Origin: an uncultured Moraxella sp.
Lineage (GTDB): Bacteria; Pseudomonadota; Gammaproteobacteria; Pseudomonadales; Moraxellaceae
Direction of reading: 5' to 3'
NCBI GenBank assembly: GCA_943908425.1
Contig: CALTTC010000036.1
Location: forward strand, 1-15,101
DNA: 15,101 nucleotides
In this document: positions 7,017 to 14,096 of the stretch, piece by piece
How positions within the stretch are numbered: the stretch's first letter is position 1
How the letters are laid out: every line of letters starts with the position of its first letter
The notes under the pieces: generated by a model
The model's input: the letters and a program-made list of their open reading frames with translations, nothing else
Told to the model about the DNA's origin: nothing
Databases searched by the model: none
Position numbers and translations under genes: made by a program

Positions 7017-7096
7017 ACAAGACAATGCACCATCATTTGGGGTAAGTGGGTGTATTTGTGGCACAGCTTGCCCAATTTTTAAAAAATGCTAGATTT

Positions 7097-7124
7097 TTGT
7101 CAAAAATTGCTTTATGCTTATTAA
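7097..7124 (+). promoter_or_regulatory. Promoter of yjcH-actP
   Basis: TTGTCA (7097-7102) and TATTAA (7119-7124) are separated by 16 bases, with TGC just upstream of the -10. A start near 7131 leaves a leader of about 80 bases. I see no clear CRP site upstream, although acetate-uptake operons are CRP-controlled in E. coli. Confidence 0.5.
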
Positions 7125-7144
7125 AGCCAGTTTTATGGATAATG

Positions 7145-7173
7145 GATTTTGGTGATAAAATTCAACCAAAATC
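7145..7173 (+). promoter_or_regulatory. Leader hairpin before yjcH
   Basis: GATTTTGGT (7145-7153) pairs exactly with ACCAAAATC (7165-7173) around an 11-base loop, within the predicted yjcH leader and ending 23 bases before its ribosome site. No T-run follows. It could stabilise the mRNA or bind a regulator; function unknown. Confidence 0.45.
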
Positions 7174-7209
7174 AGCAATCAAGCCAACCGTTTTTCAAGG
7201 AGAGAAAAT

Positions 7210-7539
7210 GTGAAAAACATTGATATTGAACAAATTAAAGCTCACCCTTCTTTTAAGGAAATGGAACGCAAAAAATCCCGCCTTGGGATAAGTTTTACCA
7301 TTGCTACCTTGATTATGTATTTTAGCTATATCATTATGATTGGGGTCAATCCTGAGCTGTTTGGTACGCCTGTATCAGCGGGCAGTGTTACCACTTGGGG
7401 CATTTATTGGGGTGTTTTTGTGATTTTATTTTCTATCATCATCACCGCCGTTTATGTTTATAAAGCCAATGGCGAGTTTGACGATTTGACCAAAAAAATG
7501 ATTGATGATTTAAATAAAACTAAAACCAAAACCAAATAA
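7210..7539 (+). CDS. yjcH: DUF485 small membrane protein YjcH
   Basis: A 109-residue inner-membrane protein of the DUF485/YjcH family, almost always encoded next to the acetate permease ActP. The N-terminus has the family's HPSFKEMERKKSRLG block. Two membrane helices follow (about residues 27-47 and 59-83) and the C-terminus is charged and lysine-rich. The start is GTG at 7210: AAGGAG ends 7 bases upstream, whereas the overlapping ATG at 7208 is followed at once by TGA. The molecular role is not established; the link to ActP comes from conserved neighbourhood. actP begins 16 bases after the stop. The acs gene that precedes this pair in E. coli is absent. Confidence 0.93.
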   Translation: MKNIDIEQIKAHPSFKEMERKKSRLGISFTIATLIMYFSYIIMIGVNPELFGTPVSAGSVTTWGIYWGVFVILFSIIITAVYVYKANGEFDDLTKKMIDDLNKTKTKTK

Positions 7540-7555
7540 GAAGTAAGGATTGCGT

Positions 7556-9238
7556 ATGAAATTAACCAAATGGAGTGCTGCTTTAGGGCTTGGGCTGATA
7601 AGCTCGGTGGCGTGGGCAGATGCCCTAACAGGCGATGTGGAAAAACAACCACTCAATATCACCGCCATTATTATGTTTTTTATTTTTGTGGCAGGAACCC
7701 TTGGGGTAACCTATTGGGCTGCCAAGCAAAACCGTACTGCCAGCGACTTTTATACCGCAGGGGGCGGGATTTCTGGCTTTAAAAACGGGCTTGCCATCGC
7801 TGGTGATTTTATGTCGGCGGCAAGCTTTTTGGGTATCTCGGCGATGGTATTCACCAATGGCTATGATGGATTGCTCTATTCCACAGGCTTTTTGGTGGGT
7901 TGGCCGATTGTTTTGTTTTTGATTGCCGAACGCTTGCGTAATTTGGGTAAATTTACTTTTGCTGATGTAACGTCTTATCGCTTTGCTCAAACGCCTGTGC
8001 GGATTTTTGCCGCTAGTGGCACGATGATTGTGGTGCTGCTGTATTTGATTGCCCAGATGGTTGGGGCAGGTAAGCTGATTCAGCTACTTTTTGGTATGGA
8101 TTATACTTGGGCGGTACTGATTGTTGGTGTTTTGATGATGGCATATGTGTTGTTTGGCGGTATGCTTGCCACAACGTGGGTGCAGATTATCAAGGCGGTG
8201 CTGTTGTTATCTGGGGCAAGCTTTATGGCGTTTATGGTGCTGTCGTCAGTGGGCTTTAGTCCTGAAAGAATGTTTAGTGAAGCGGTCGCCATTCACGAAA
8301 AAGGCTCAGCGATTATGGCACCAGGTAGCCTAGCGTCCAACCCCATTGATGCGGTGTCGTTAGGATTGGCATTGATGTTTGGGACGGCGGGATTGCCCCA
8401 TATTTTGATGCGTTTTTTTACTGTGCCTGACGCTGGTGAAGCTCGTAAATCGGTACTGGTTGCCACAGGGTTTATTGGTTATTTTTATATTTTGACCTTT
8501 ATTATTGGTTTTGGCGGCATTATGCTTGTTACCAAAGACAATCCGCACTTTTTTACCGAAGTGATGCAAGACGGCAAATCGGTGGTTGAGATGATTGGAG
8601 GCGACAATATGACCGCCATTCATTTGGCAGAGGTGGTCGGCGGTAACTTTTTCTTAGGCTTTATCTCGGCGGTGGCGTTTGCCACAATTTTGGCGGTGGT
8701 GGCAGGATTGACCTTATCTGGGGCATCAGCGATTAGCCACGATATTTATGCTGAAGTCATCAAAAAAGGACAGGTCAGCCACGAAGAGGAGCTAAAAGTA
8801 TCACGCATTACCGTTGCGGTATTGGGCGTGGTGGCAGTATTGTTAGGCATTGCATTTGAGCAACAAAACATCGCCTTTATGGTCGGTCTTGCGTTCGCTG
8901 TTGCTGCGTCTGCCAACTTCCCCATCTTGCTTTTGTCAATGTTTTGGGGTGGATTGACTACCAAAGGGGCGGTCGCTGGTGGCTTTGCAGGACTGATTAT
9001 GGCGGTGGTATTGATTGTGCTTGGCCCAACAGTATGGGTTGCGGTATTGCATAACGAAGTGGCGATTTTCCCCTTCAAAAACCCTGCCATCTTTAGTATT
9101 CCAACGGCATTTATTGTAGCGTATGTGGTGTCTATTACCGATAAATCACCACGTGCGGTGATTGACCGTGCAGGCTTTGATGCCCAATATGTACGTTCTT
9201 TAACGGGAATTGGGGCAGCAAAAGCGTCTGACCATTAA
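7556..9238 (+). CDS. actP: Cation/acetate symporter
   Basis: ActP is an SLC5-type sodium:solute symporter that imports acetate and other short monocarboxylates. The 560-residue protein matches E. coli ActP (549) along its length. Residues 1-22 form a cleavable signal peptide (MKLTKW...AWA), an unusual trait that ActP is known for. Conserved stretches include DFYTAGGGISGFKNGLAIAGD, MSAASFLGIS, YLIAQMVGAGKLIQLLFG, FGGMLATTWVQIIKAVLLL, FGTAGLPHILMRFFTV, SAVAFATILAVVAGLTLSGASA and FMVGLAFAVAASANFP. The ATG at 7556 is chosen because TAAGGA lies 6 bases upstream; a TTG two codons earlier is less likely. It forms an operon with yjcH and ends at a strong terminator. Confidence 0.96.
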   Translation: MKLTKWSAALGLGLISSVAWADALTGDVEKQPLNITAIIMFFIFVAGTLGVTYWAAKQNRTASDFYTAGGGISGFKNGLAIAGDFMSAASFLGISAMVFTNGYDGLLYSTGFLVGWPIVLFLIAERLRNLGKFTFADVTSYRFAQTPVRIFAASGTMIVVLLYLIAQMVGAGKLIQLLFGMDYTWAVLIVGVLMMAYVLFGGMLATTWVQIIKAVLLLSGASFMAFMVLSSVGFSPERMFSEAVAIHEKGSAIMAPGSLASNPIDAVSLGLALMFGTAGLPHILMRFFTVPDAGEARKSVLVATGFIGYFYILTFIIGFGGIMLVTKDNPHFFTEVMQDGKSVVEMIGGDNMTAIHLAEVVGGNFFLGFISAVAFATILAVVAGLTLSGASAISHDIYAEVIKKGQVSHEEELKVSRITVAVLGVVAVLLGIAFEQQNIAFMVGLAFAVAASANFPILLLSMFWGGLTTKGAVAGGFAGLIMAVVLIVLGPTVWVAVLHNEVAIFPFKNPAIFSIPTAFIVAYVVSITDKSPRAVIDRAGFDAQYVRSLTGIGAAKASDH

Positions 9239-9270
9239 AGGTACAAGCATTTAAAATGCTAAGTAGTACA

Positions 9271-9301
9271 ATGAGTCATTGGGTTCAATGGCTCATTTTT
9301 T
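9271..9301 (+). terminator. Rho-independent terminator of yjcH-actP
   Basis: ATGAGTCATTG (9271-9281) pairs with CAATGGCTCAT (9286-9296), 11 pairs with one G-U, closed by a GGTT loop and followed by six T's counting the last stem base. A smaller hairpin (AGCATT/AATGCT, 9246-9260) precedes it. It insulates the signalling genes downstream. Confidence 0.85.
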
Positions 9302-9391
9302 AGGGCTACTTAACTGACCTTCAAGAAAAAAATCATTATATTTATTAAGGGTTTAGCGAATGCATTATTTACATAAAAGACGCTTTTTTAG

Positions 9392-9420
9392 TTGCTTAAT
9401 TAACCATTTGGTGGTATTTT
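9392..9420 (+). promoter_or_regulatory. Candidate promoter of the kinase-cheX operon
   Basis: TTGCTT (9392-9397) and TATTTT (9415-9420) are spaced by 17 bases, about 90 bases before the kinase ATG. A competing -10 (TATGAT, 9433-9438) lies further downstream with a poor -35. Either choice is weak; the point is that the operon starts after the actP terminator and needs its own promoter in 9302-9506. Confidence 0.3.
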
Positions 9421-9506
9421 AGAGCTAATTTGTATGATAACGATAGAGAGTTTGTTGTTTCTTGTAGTGAAAACCAATGGTTGGAATTAAAAAAAGGAGA
9501 ATAATT

Positions 9507-11657
9507 ATGCAGATAATACAATCACTAAATGTTTATGGCAAATATCGGGTGTTGATTGCTTTGTCTGGCTTACTGCTTGTTCTAAACATTGTTCTTGCTG
9601 TGCTGAGCTTTTATTCTGCAGGGCAGTTTGCTGGCGCTACGCAAGAACTAAACTTAGCCAACCAACAAATTAATCATATTAAAAGCATTTCACAGGATGT
9701 GTTAAGCTTACAAGCTGATTATGCTCGTGCTGTTAGCGCCCAAAGTGTACAAGATAATAATCAAGTGCCATTGACTTATGAAATGCAGAACACCATACAA
9801 GCGATTGCCCAAAAAAAACAAGATGTTGAGACTTGGTTTACAATTTTGTTGGACGGCGGTGCGGTAATGACTGGCAATACTGTAGCGGTATTAGATGGCA
9901 CGCAAGATGCAACATTGCGTGCTGAACTGCTTGCGGCACAAGATCAATGGAAAAAGTACGATGCTATTTTGACAAAATTTGTTAATAAGTCCGAGGCTGG
10001 TAATGTTTTATTAAACCCTAATATGATGTCTAATAAAGTGGGTAGTTATGGATCAGAGTCAGTTGCTATACTAACCCAATATCACAAAGACTTGGGTGAA
10101 ATTATCCGTTCACGTTCGCAACTTGTGCAATATATAGAAGTTGGTGGTATCTTACTGTCGCTATTATTATTTGCAGGCGTAGTTTTCGGGGCATTGCGTC
10201 GCTTGATACGCGGCGATGCTTTGCTCGATAGTAGTCGCCAAGAAATGCGTGAGATTATGAAAACGGTCAATACAGGATTGTTTTTGTTAGATAAAAATAT
10301 GATTATTGGGCAGCAGCACTCTGAGGCGCTAAATCGTATTGTCGGCAGCGATAAATTAAGCGGTGAGAGCTTTATTTCTGTGCTCCGCCATCGTATCTCC
10401 GATAAAGACTTAAAAACAACCGAAGAATTTGTGGCGCAACTATACAACCCTAAAGTCAAAGAAAAGCTGGTTAATGGCCTAAACCCTTTAAATAAAGTCC
10501 CTTTTCACGACGGCAGTAACAGTCGCTATTTGGATTTTAGTTTTTCGCGCGTTTATGAACAAGGTAGCATTGCCCGCCTATTGGTGAACGTGGAAGATGT
10601 CTCCGAAGAGGTACGCCTTGAGCAGCGTCTACAAAAAGAGCAGGCGCAAAACGATCGCCAAATTGAGATGCTAACCACGATATTAAATGTTAATCCTAAG
10701 GTGATCAACGAATTTATTCGTGATACCCAGCAGCGCATTGAAAAAATGAATAACGTGCTAAAAAGTCCGGGCGGTTCACAATTTGAATTAGAAGGCAAAT
10801 TGCGCGCCTTGTATCGGGAAATGCACAGCCTAAAAGGTGAGGCATCAGCACTGCGTTTGCATAGTTTTACAAGTATCGCCTCAGAAGCTGAAGATAGGCT
10901 ACATTTTTTACAAAATCAAAGTAAGTTGTCCGGCGATGATTTTTTATCCTTGACGGTGCAGTTAGACGAACTGTTAAGTTTATCAAATACCATCAGCGAG
11001 CTTGGTGACCGTATCAATAACAGTGCACAGCGCACAACTGCCGAGACCTCAAGTGTGCCATCAGCGCTAGGCGAAGTGCAGACAAGTAGTGAGCTTGCGC
11101 GCTATTTGGTAGATTTTGCGGGCGATATTGCCGAGCGTCAAGATAAGCGCATTGAGGTGGATACCGACGGCATGTATGGCATGGTGATTCCTGAGCGTCT
11201 GACCGCCATTGTCAAGGAGATTTGCATTCAGATTTTGCGTAATGCCATTGTACACGGTATTGCCGATGCCGAGACGCGCGTCAATGCTGGCAAATCGCCA
11301 GTCGGTAAGATAAAAATTGCCTTTTCAAATAATACCGAGGCAGATACCAGCCATTTTATGTTTACTATTGAAGATGATGGCAAGGGCATTGATTACGAGG
11401 CGGTGCGCCAAAAGCTGATTGATAGCGGTAAATACAGTCTAGATAAAGCAAGTCAGCTCACCGAAACGCAATTGCTTGGCGTGCTGTTCTCCTCGGGCTT
11501 TAGCACCAAAAATTCTGCCGACGAAGATGGCGGACGCGGTGTCGGTTTAGATATTGTCAAAGAGCGCATTCGCCAATATCGTGGTAAAATACACGTTTAT
11601 AGCGAAAAAGGACGTTATACAAGATTTGTGGTAAAATTACCGTTAAATGCTGGATAA
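9507..11657 (+). CDS. Membrane-bound CheA-like histidine kinase (sensor-PAS-HPt-ATPase)
   Basis: A 716-residue kinase. Order: membrane helix 1 (about 14-38), periplasmic helical sensor region (39-208), membrane helix 2 (about 210-233), a PAS-like domain (about 245-365), a charged coiled coil (365-410), an HPt domain with phospho-acceptor His440 in MHSLKGEAS, then a CheA-type ATPase: N-box LRNAIVHGI (Asn579), DDGKGID (Asp624), LFSSGFSTK and GGRGVGLDIVK (675-685). The ATPase motifs follow CheA rather than classical sensor kinases. The protein stops right after the ATPase, so the CheW-binding P5 domain is missing; no methyl-accepting region is evident. The ATG at 9507 has AAGGAG 7 bases upstream; a frame start at 9477 has none. 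It should autophosphorylate at His440 and pass phosphate to the adjacent receiver. Its ligand is unknown. Base composition differs from flanking genes (many GCGC sites). Confidence 0.88.
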   Translation: MQIIQSLNVYGKYRVLIALSGLLLVLNIVLAVLSFYSAGQFAGATQELNLANQQINHIKSISQDVLSLQADYARAVSAQSVQDNNQVPLTYEMQNTIQAIAQKKQDVETWFTILLDGGAVMTGNTVAVLDGTQDATLRAELLAAQDQWKKYDAILTKFVNKSEAGNVLLNPNMMSNKVGSYGSESVAILTQYHKDLGEIIRSRSQLVQYIEVGGILLSLLLFAGVVFGALRRLIRGDALLDSSRQEMREIMKTVNTGLFLLDKNMIIGQQHSEALNRIVGSDKLSGESFISVLRHRISDKDLKTTEEFVAQLYNPKVKEKLVNGLNPLNKVPFHDGSNSRYLDFSFSRVYEQGSIARLLVNVEDVSEEVRLEQRLQKEQAQNDRQIEMLTTILNVNPKVINEFIRDTQQRIEKMNNVLKSPGGSQFELEGKLRALYREMHSLKGEASALRLHSFTSIASEAEDRLHFLQNQSKLSGDDFLSLTVQLDELLSLSNTISELGDRINNSAQRTTAETSSVPSALGEVQTSSELARYLVDFAGDIAERQDKRIEVDTDGMYGMVIPERLTAIVKEICIQILRNAIVHGIADAETRVNAGKSPVGKIKIAFSNNTEADTSHFMFTIEDDGKGIDYEAVRQKLIDSGKYSLDKASQLTETQLLGVLFSSGFSTKNSADEDGGRGVGLDIVKERIRQYRGKIHVYSEKGRYTRFVVKLPLNAG

Positions 11658-11669
11658 ACGGGGGGTGAT

Positions 11670-12032
11670 ATGTATAAATTGATGATTGTGGATGATTCTA
11701 ATATTATCCGAAACCGCATTCAGCGCGCGTATCAAGGCGAGCGCTTTATGCTGGTTGCGACCGCTGGCAATGGCGTTGAGGCGCTTAATAAATTTAAGCT
11801 ACATAAGCCTGACGTTATCACCATGGATTTGACCATGCCACAGATGGACGGGCTTGATGCCATTGAGCAGATTGTTGCTTTAGATAGCTCGGTGCGTATT
11901 TTGGTGGTGTCGGCATTGTCAGATAAGTCCACGGGAATTAAGGCGCTAGCGCTTGGGGCGAGTGGTTTTTTGTGTAAGCCGTTTTCTGAAGAAGAATTAA
12001 TTGACGCGTTAGATGAACTGGTCACTGATTAG
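11670..12032 (+). CDS. CheY-like single-domain response regulator
   Basis: A 120-residue receiver domain with no output domain. The phosphorylation site is intact: acidic pair Asp8-Asp9, phospho-acceptor Asp53 in TMDLTMPQMDG, switch Ser81 and Lys103 in CKPF. It starts 12 bases after the kinase stop with GGGGGTGA as ribosome site. The kinase carries an HPt histidine but no receiver of its own, so this protein is the obvious acceptor. Without an effector domain it must act by protein contact, as CheY does on the flagellar switch or pilus-motor proteins; no such target is encoded nearby. The two CheX proteins that follow are likely to dephosphorylate it. The gene is rich in GCGC words, like its operon partners. 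Confidence 0.93.
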   Translation: MYKLMIVDDSNIIRNRIQRAYQGERFMLVATAGNGVEALNKFKLHKPDVITMDLTMPQMDGLDAIEQIVALDSSVRILVVSALSDKSTGIKALALGASGFLCKPFSEEELIDALDELVTD

Positions 12033-12040
12033 GGGTGTGT

Positions 12041-12496
12041 ATGAAACAAGAAAAAATTGCAAGTTTTGTTGATATTGTTAAAAATTATTTTGCTCAGTTT
12101 CCGCAAAAGGAGCTGATTGTCGATACTCCTTACTTATCTGATGATAAAAAACCGCACGTCTATGATTACACAGGGGTGATTGGTATCTCAGGCATCATGA
12201 AAGGGGTGGTGTATGTATCAGCAAGCCGTGCGCTCCTGTTAGAGCTATTGCAGGATATGCAAGAAAGCAACAACACCGAAGCCATGCTTGTGGATTTGAT
12301 CGGCGAGATCGCTAATACCGTTGCTGGCAACGCCCGCCGTGAATTTGGGGCGGATTTTCATATCTCTACGCCCTTTATGTTTAAAGGCTTGCCAGAGGCG
12401 GTTATTTTGCCGAACGAGGGGCGCGCCTTTATTATCCCAATCATCTGGCAACAAGCCTCGGGGGAGATTGTGGTGTGCCTAGAAGAAGTCAAATAG
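12041..12496 (+). CDS. CheX-family phosphatase, first copy
   Basis: A 151-residue protein of the CheC/CheX/FliY class, which dephosphorylates CheY-P. The CheX core is recognisable: DTPYL near residues 28-32, VYDYTGVIGISGIMKGVVYVSAS, and the catalytic helix GEIANTVAGNAR with the ExxN pair Glu89/Asn92, followed by ISTPF and GLPE. It has a single ExxN motif, as in CheX, not two as in CheC. The ATG at 12041 has AGGGG 5 bases upstream; a GTG two codons earlier overlaps that site. It begins 8 bases after the receiver stop, so translation is probably coupled. It is clearly paralogous to the next gene, with the ExxN at the same residue number. Confidence 0.9.
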   Translation: MKQEKIASFVDIVKNYFAQFPQKELIVDTPYLSDDKKPHVYDYTGVIGISGIMKGVVYVSASRALLLELLQDMQESNNTEAMLVDLIGEIANTVAGNARREFGADFHISTPFMFKGLPEAVILPNEGRAFIIPIIWQQASGEIVVCLEEVK

Positions 12497-12515
12497 CTTA
12501 AAAAAAGGGGGTGCT

Positions 12516-12971
12516 ATGCAAACAGAAAAGTTACAGGTCTTTATGCGCTCGGTGGCGGCGTTTTTTGAGCAAATTGGCGATACATTAAGCGAGATTGATA
12601 CGCCGTATTTGCAGGATAATCATGCCCCTGTTGTCTATGACTATAGTGCCATTATCGCTATTGGCGGCTCCATTATGGGCTCGGTATATGTCTCGGCGCC
12701 GACGGTGATGTTGCGCCGTGTGCTGCGTGTGCTTGGCGAGCCAGAACAGTCCATGGTATTGTTAAAAGACTTGCTTGGTGAGATTGCCAATACTGTTGCT
12801 GGCAACGCGCGTACCGAATTTGGTCCCAATTTTATTATCTCACCGCCTGTCGTAATTGAAGGGGTGCCCAGTGCCCAGTATCTACCTAAAGACCGACGCT
12901 CTTATGTGATTCCCTTTTATTGGCAAGAGCACAAGGCGGTTATTGGCATTTGTATTTGGCAAAAAGATTAG
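12516..12971 (+). CDS. CheX-family phosphatase, second copy
   Basis: A 151-residue paralogue of the preceding gene, equal in length and sharing DTPYL, VYDY, GxIMGSVYVSA, LLGEIANTVAGNARTEFG, ISPPV and the IPFYWQ end. The catalytic ExxN pair is Glu89/Asn92, unchanged. The segments between these blocks differ widely, so this is an old duplication rather than a recent one. AAAGGGGG gives a strong ribosome site 4 bases before the ATG, 19 bases after the upstream stop. CheX of Thermotoga and Borrelia works as a homodimer; whether these two pair with each other is open. It is the last gene of the operon, with the rpsB promoter following within 30 bases. Confidence 0.9.
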   Translation: MQTEKLQVFMRSVAAFFEQIGDTLSEIDTPYLQDNHAPVVYDYSAIIAIGGSIMGSVYVSAPTVMLRRVLRVLGEPEQSMVLLKDLLGEIANTVAGNARTEFGPNFIISPPVVIEGVPSAQYLPKDRRSYVIPFYWQEHKAVIGICIWQKD

Positions 12972-12999
12972 CCTAAAGCTGGTTTTTTTGGCTAAATTG

Positions 13000-13008
13000 T
13001 GCTATACT
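13000..13008 (+). promoter_or_regulatory. Extended -10 promoter of rpsB-tsf
   Basis: TGC followed by TATACT forms an extended -10 immediately after the cheX operon. No good -35 is present at 17 bases (TGGTTT at 12980). Transcription would begin near 13015, leaving an unusually long leader of about 160 bases before rpsB. Confidence 0.6.
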
Positions 13009-13052
13009 TAGCCTTGCAGGTAGTCATTATCTGTAATTATACAATCGACTCA

Positions 13053-13142
13053 CATCTCACGAATGTTAGTAAGGGTGTCCGTTGGCTTGATTAATTTGTT
13101 ATAACAAATGCGTGCCGATGGATTTACTGATTTTATGAGATG
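13053..13142 (+). promoter_or_regulatory. Long structured leader of rpsB (candidate S2 autoregulatory element)
   Basis: Four nested helices build one long irregular hairpin: 13053-13059 with 13136-13142 (7 perfect pairs), 13066-13072 with 13124-13130 (7 pairs, one G-U), 13079-13086 with 13114-13121 (8 pairs, two G-U), and an apical 16-base perfect palindrome (13094-13109, centred on GTTATAAC). It ends about 20 bases before the AAGGA of rpsB. Autogenous repression of rpsB-tsf by S2 through a structured leader is established in E. coli and thought to be conserved in gammaproteobacteria; assignment here rests on position and structure. Confidence 0.65.
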
Positions 13143-13173
13143 GACGTTTTAACCCAACCTTTAAGGAATTGTT

Positions 13174-13995
13174 ATGTCAGAAAAAAACCCAACCCAAATC
13201 GCTATGCGTGATTTGCTAGAAGCAGGGGCTCACTTTGGGCATCAGACTCGCTTTTGGAACCCTAAAATGAACCAATACATTTTTGGGGCAAGAAATAAAA
13301 TTCATATCATCAATTTAGAACATACGGTTAAGCAGTTTAATGAAGCCTTAACCTTTGCTAATAAATTGGCATCATCAAAAAGCAAAATTTTATTCGTTGG
13401 TACCAAGCGTGCGGCAAGCCAAGCCATTAAAGAGCAGGCAACGCGTGCTGGTATGCCTTATATTGACCATCGCTGGCTTGGTGGTACATTAACCAACTGG
13501 AAAACCATTCGCCAGTCCATCACCCGCCTAAAAGAGCTAGAAAAACAAGCCGAAGATGGCACGTTTGCTAAGCTTACCAAGCGTGAAGCGTTAGAGCGTA
13601 CTCGCGATATGGAGAAATTAGAGCGTGGTCTAGGTGGTATCAAAGAGATGGGTGGTTTGCCTGATGCGTTGTTTGTGATTGGTGTAGACCACGAAGCGAT
13701 TGCCATCAAAGAAGCCAAAAACTTAGGTATTCCTGTGATTGGTATTGTGGACACCAATTCAAGTCCAGATGACGTGGATTATGTTATTGCTGCCAACGAT
13801 GATGCCATTCGTGCCATCAATCTGTACGCCACCGCAATGGCGGATGCGATTATTGCTGGTAAAGAATACGCCAAAACCCAAGCCACAGGTCAGCATCTAG
13901 ACGCTGACAAAGCAGCTGATAGACAAAATGCCACTGCCCCTGTTGAAGATAAAATTGACCAAGTTGGTCAAGTCGTGAATAACCCACACGGCTAA
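13174..13995 (+). CDS. rpsB: 30S ribosomal protein S2
   Basis: S2 of the small ribosomal subunit, 273 residues, with the diagnostic blocks DLLEAGAHFGHQTRFWNPKM, FVGTKRAASQAI, HRWLGGTLTNWKTI, GGLPDALFVIGVDHE and the IPVIGIVDTNSSPDDVDYVIAANDDA region. Relative to E. coli (241) the C-terminus is extended by about 30 polar, Asp/Ala/Gln-rich residues. The ATG has AAGGA 6 bases upstream. The first gene of the conserved rpsB-tsf pair, it is separated from tsf by an attenuator hairpin. A long structured leader suggests autoregulation. Very low in GCGC words, in contrast to the cheX genes next door. Confidence 0.98.
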   Translation: MSEKNPTQIAMRDLLEAGAHFGHQTRFWNPKMNQYIFGARNKIHIINLEHTVKQFNEALTFANKLASSKSKILFVGTKRAASQAIKEQATRAGMPYIDHRWLGGTLTNWKTIRQSITRLKELEKQAEDGTFAKLTKREALERTRDMEKLERGLGGIKEMGGLPDALFVIGVDHEAIAIKEAKNLGIPVIGIVDTNSSPDDVDYVIAANDDAIRAINLYATAMADAIIAGKEYAKTQATGQHLDADKAADRQNATAPVEDKIDQVGQVVNNPHG

Positions 13996-14011
13996 GCATT
14001 AGTGTAACGCC

Positions 14012-14048
14012 AAAGGCAGGGATTGGCGAAGTCATCTCCTGCCTTTTT
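14012..14048 (+). terminator. Intercistronic attenuator between rpsB and tsf
   Basis: AAAGGCAGG (14012-14020) pairs perfectly with CCTGCCTTT (14038-14046) and runs into a T-tract; three more pairs (GAT/ATC) extend the stem past a bulged T. It sits 17 bases after the rpsB stop and about 50 before tsf. Partial termination between these genes, which lowers tsf relative to rpsB, is a known arrangement in E. coli. Confidence 0.85.
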
Positions 14049-14096
14049 AACTATAACCATATTTAACGTTAAATTTTAAAACATTAAGGTGATACA

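Noticed and set aside
9302..12990. Direct repeats or integrase marking insertion of the signalling operon
   Set aside because: No integrase, transposase or convincing matching repeats were seen at the two junctions, so a specific insertion mechanism cannot be claimed.
12969..12995. Hairpin TAGCC/GGCTA after the second cheX as an operon terminator
   Set aside because: The stem contains a mismatch and no T-run follows it on the plus strand; it may simply overlap the rpsB promoter region, so termination there is not supported.
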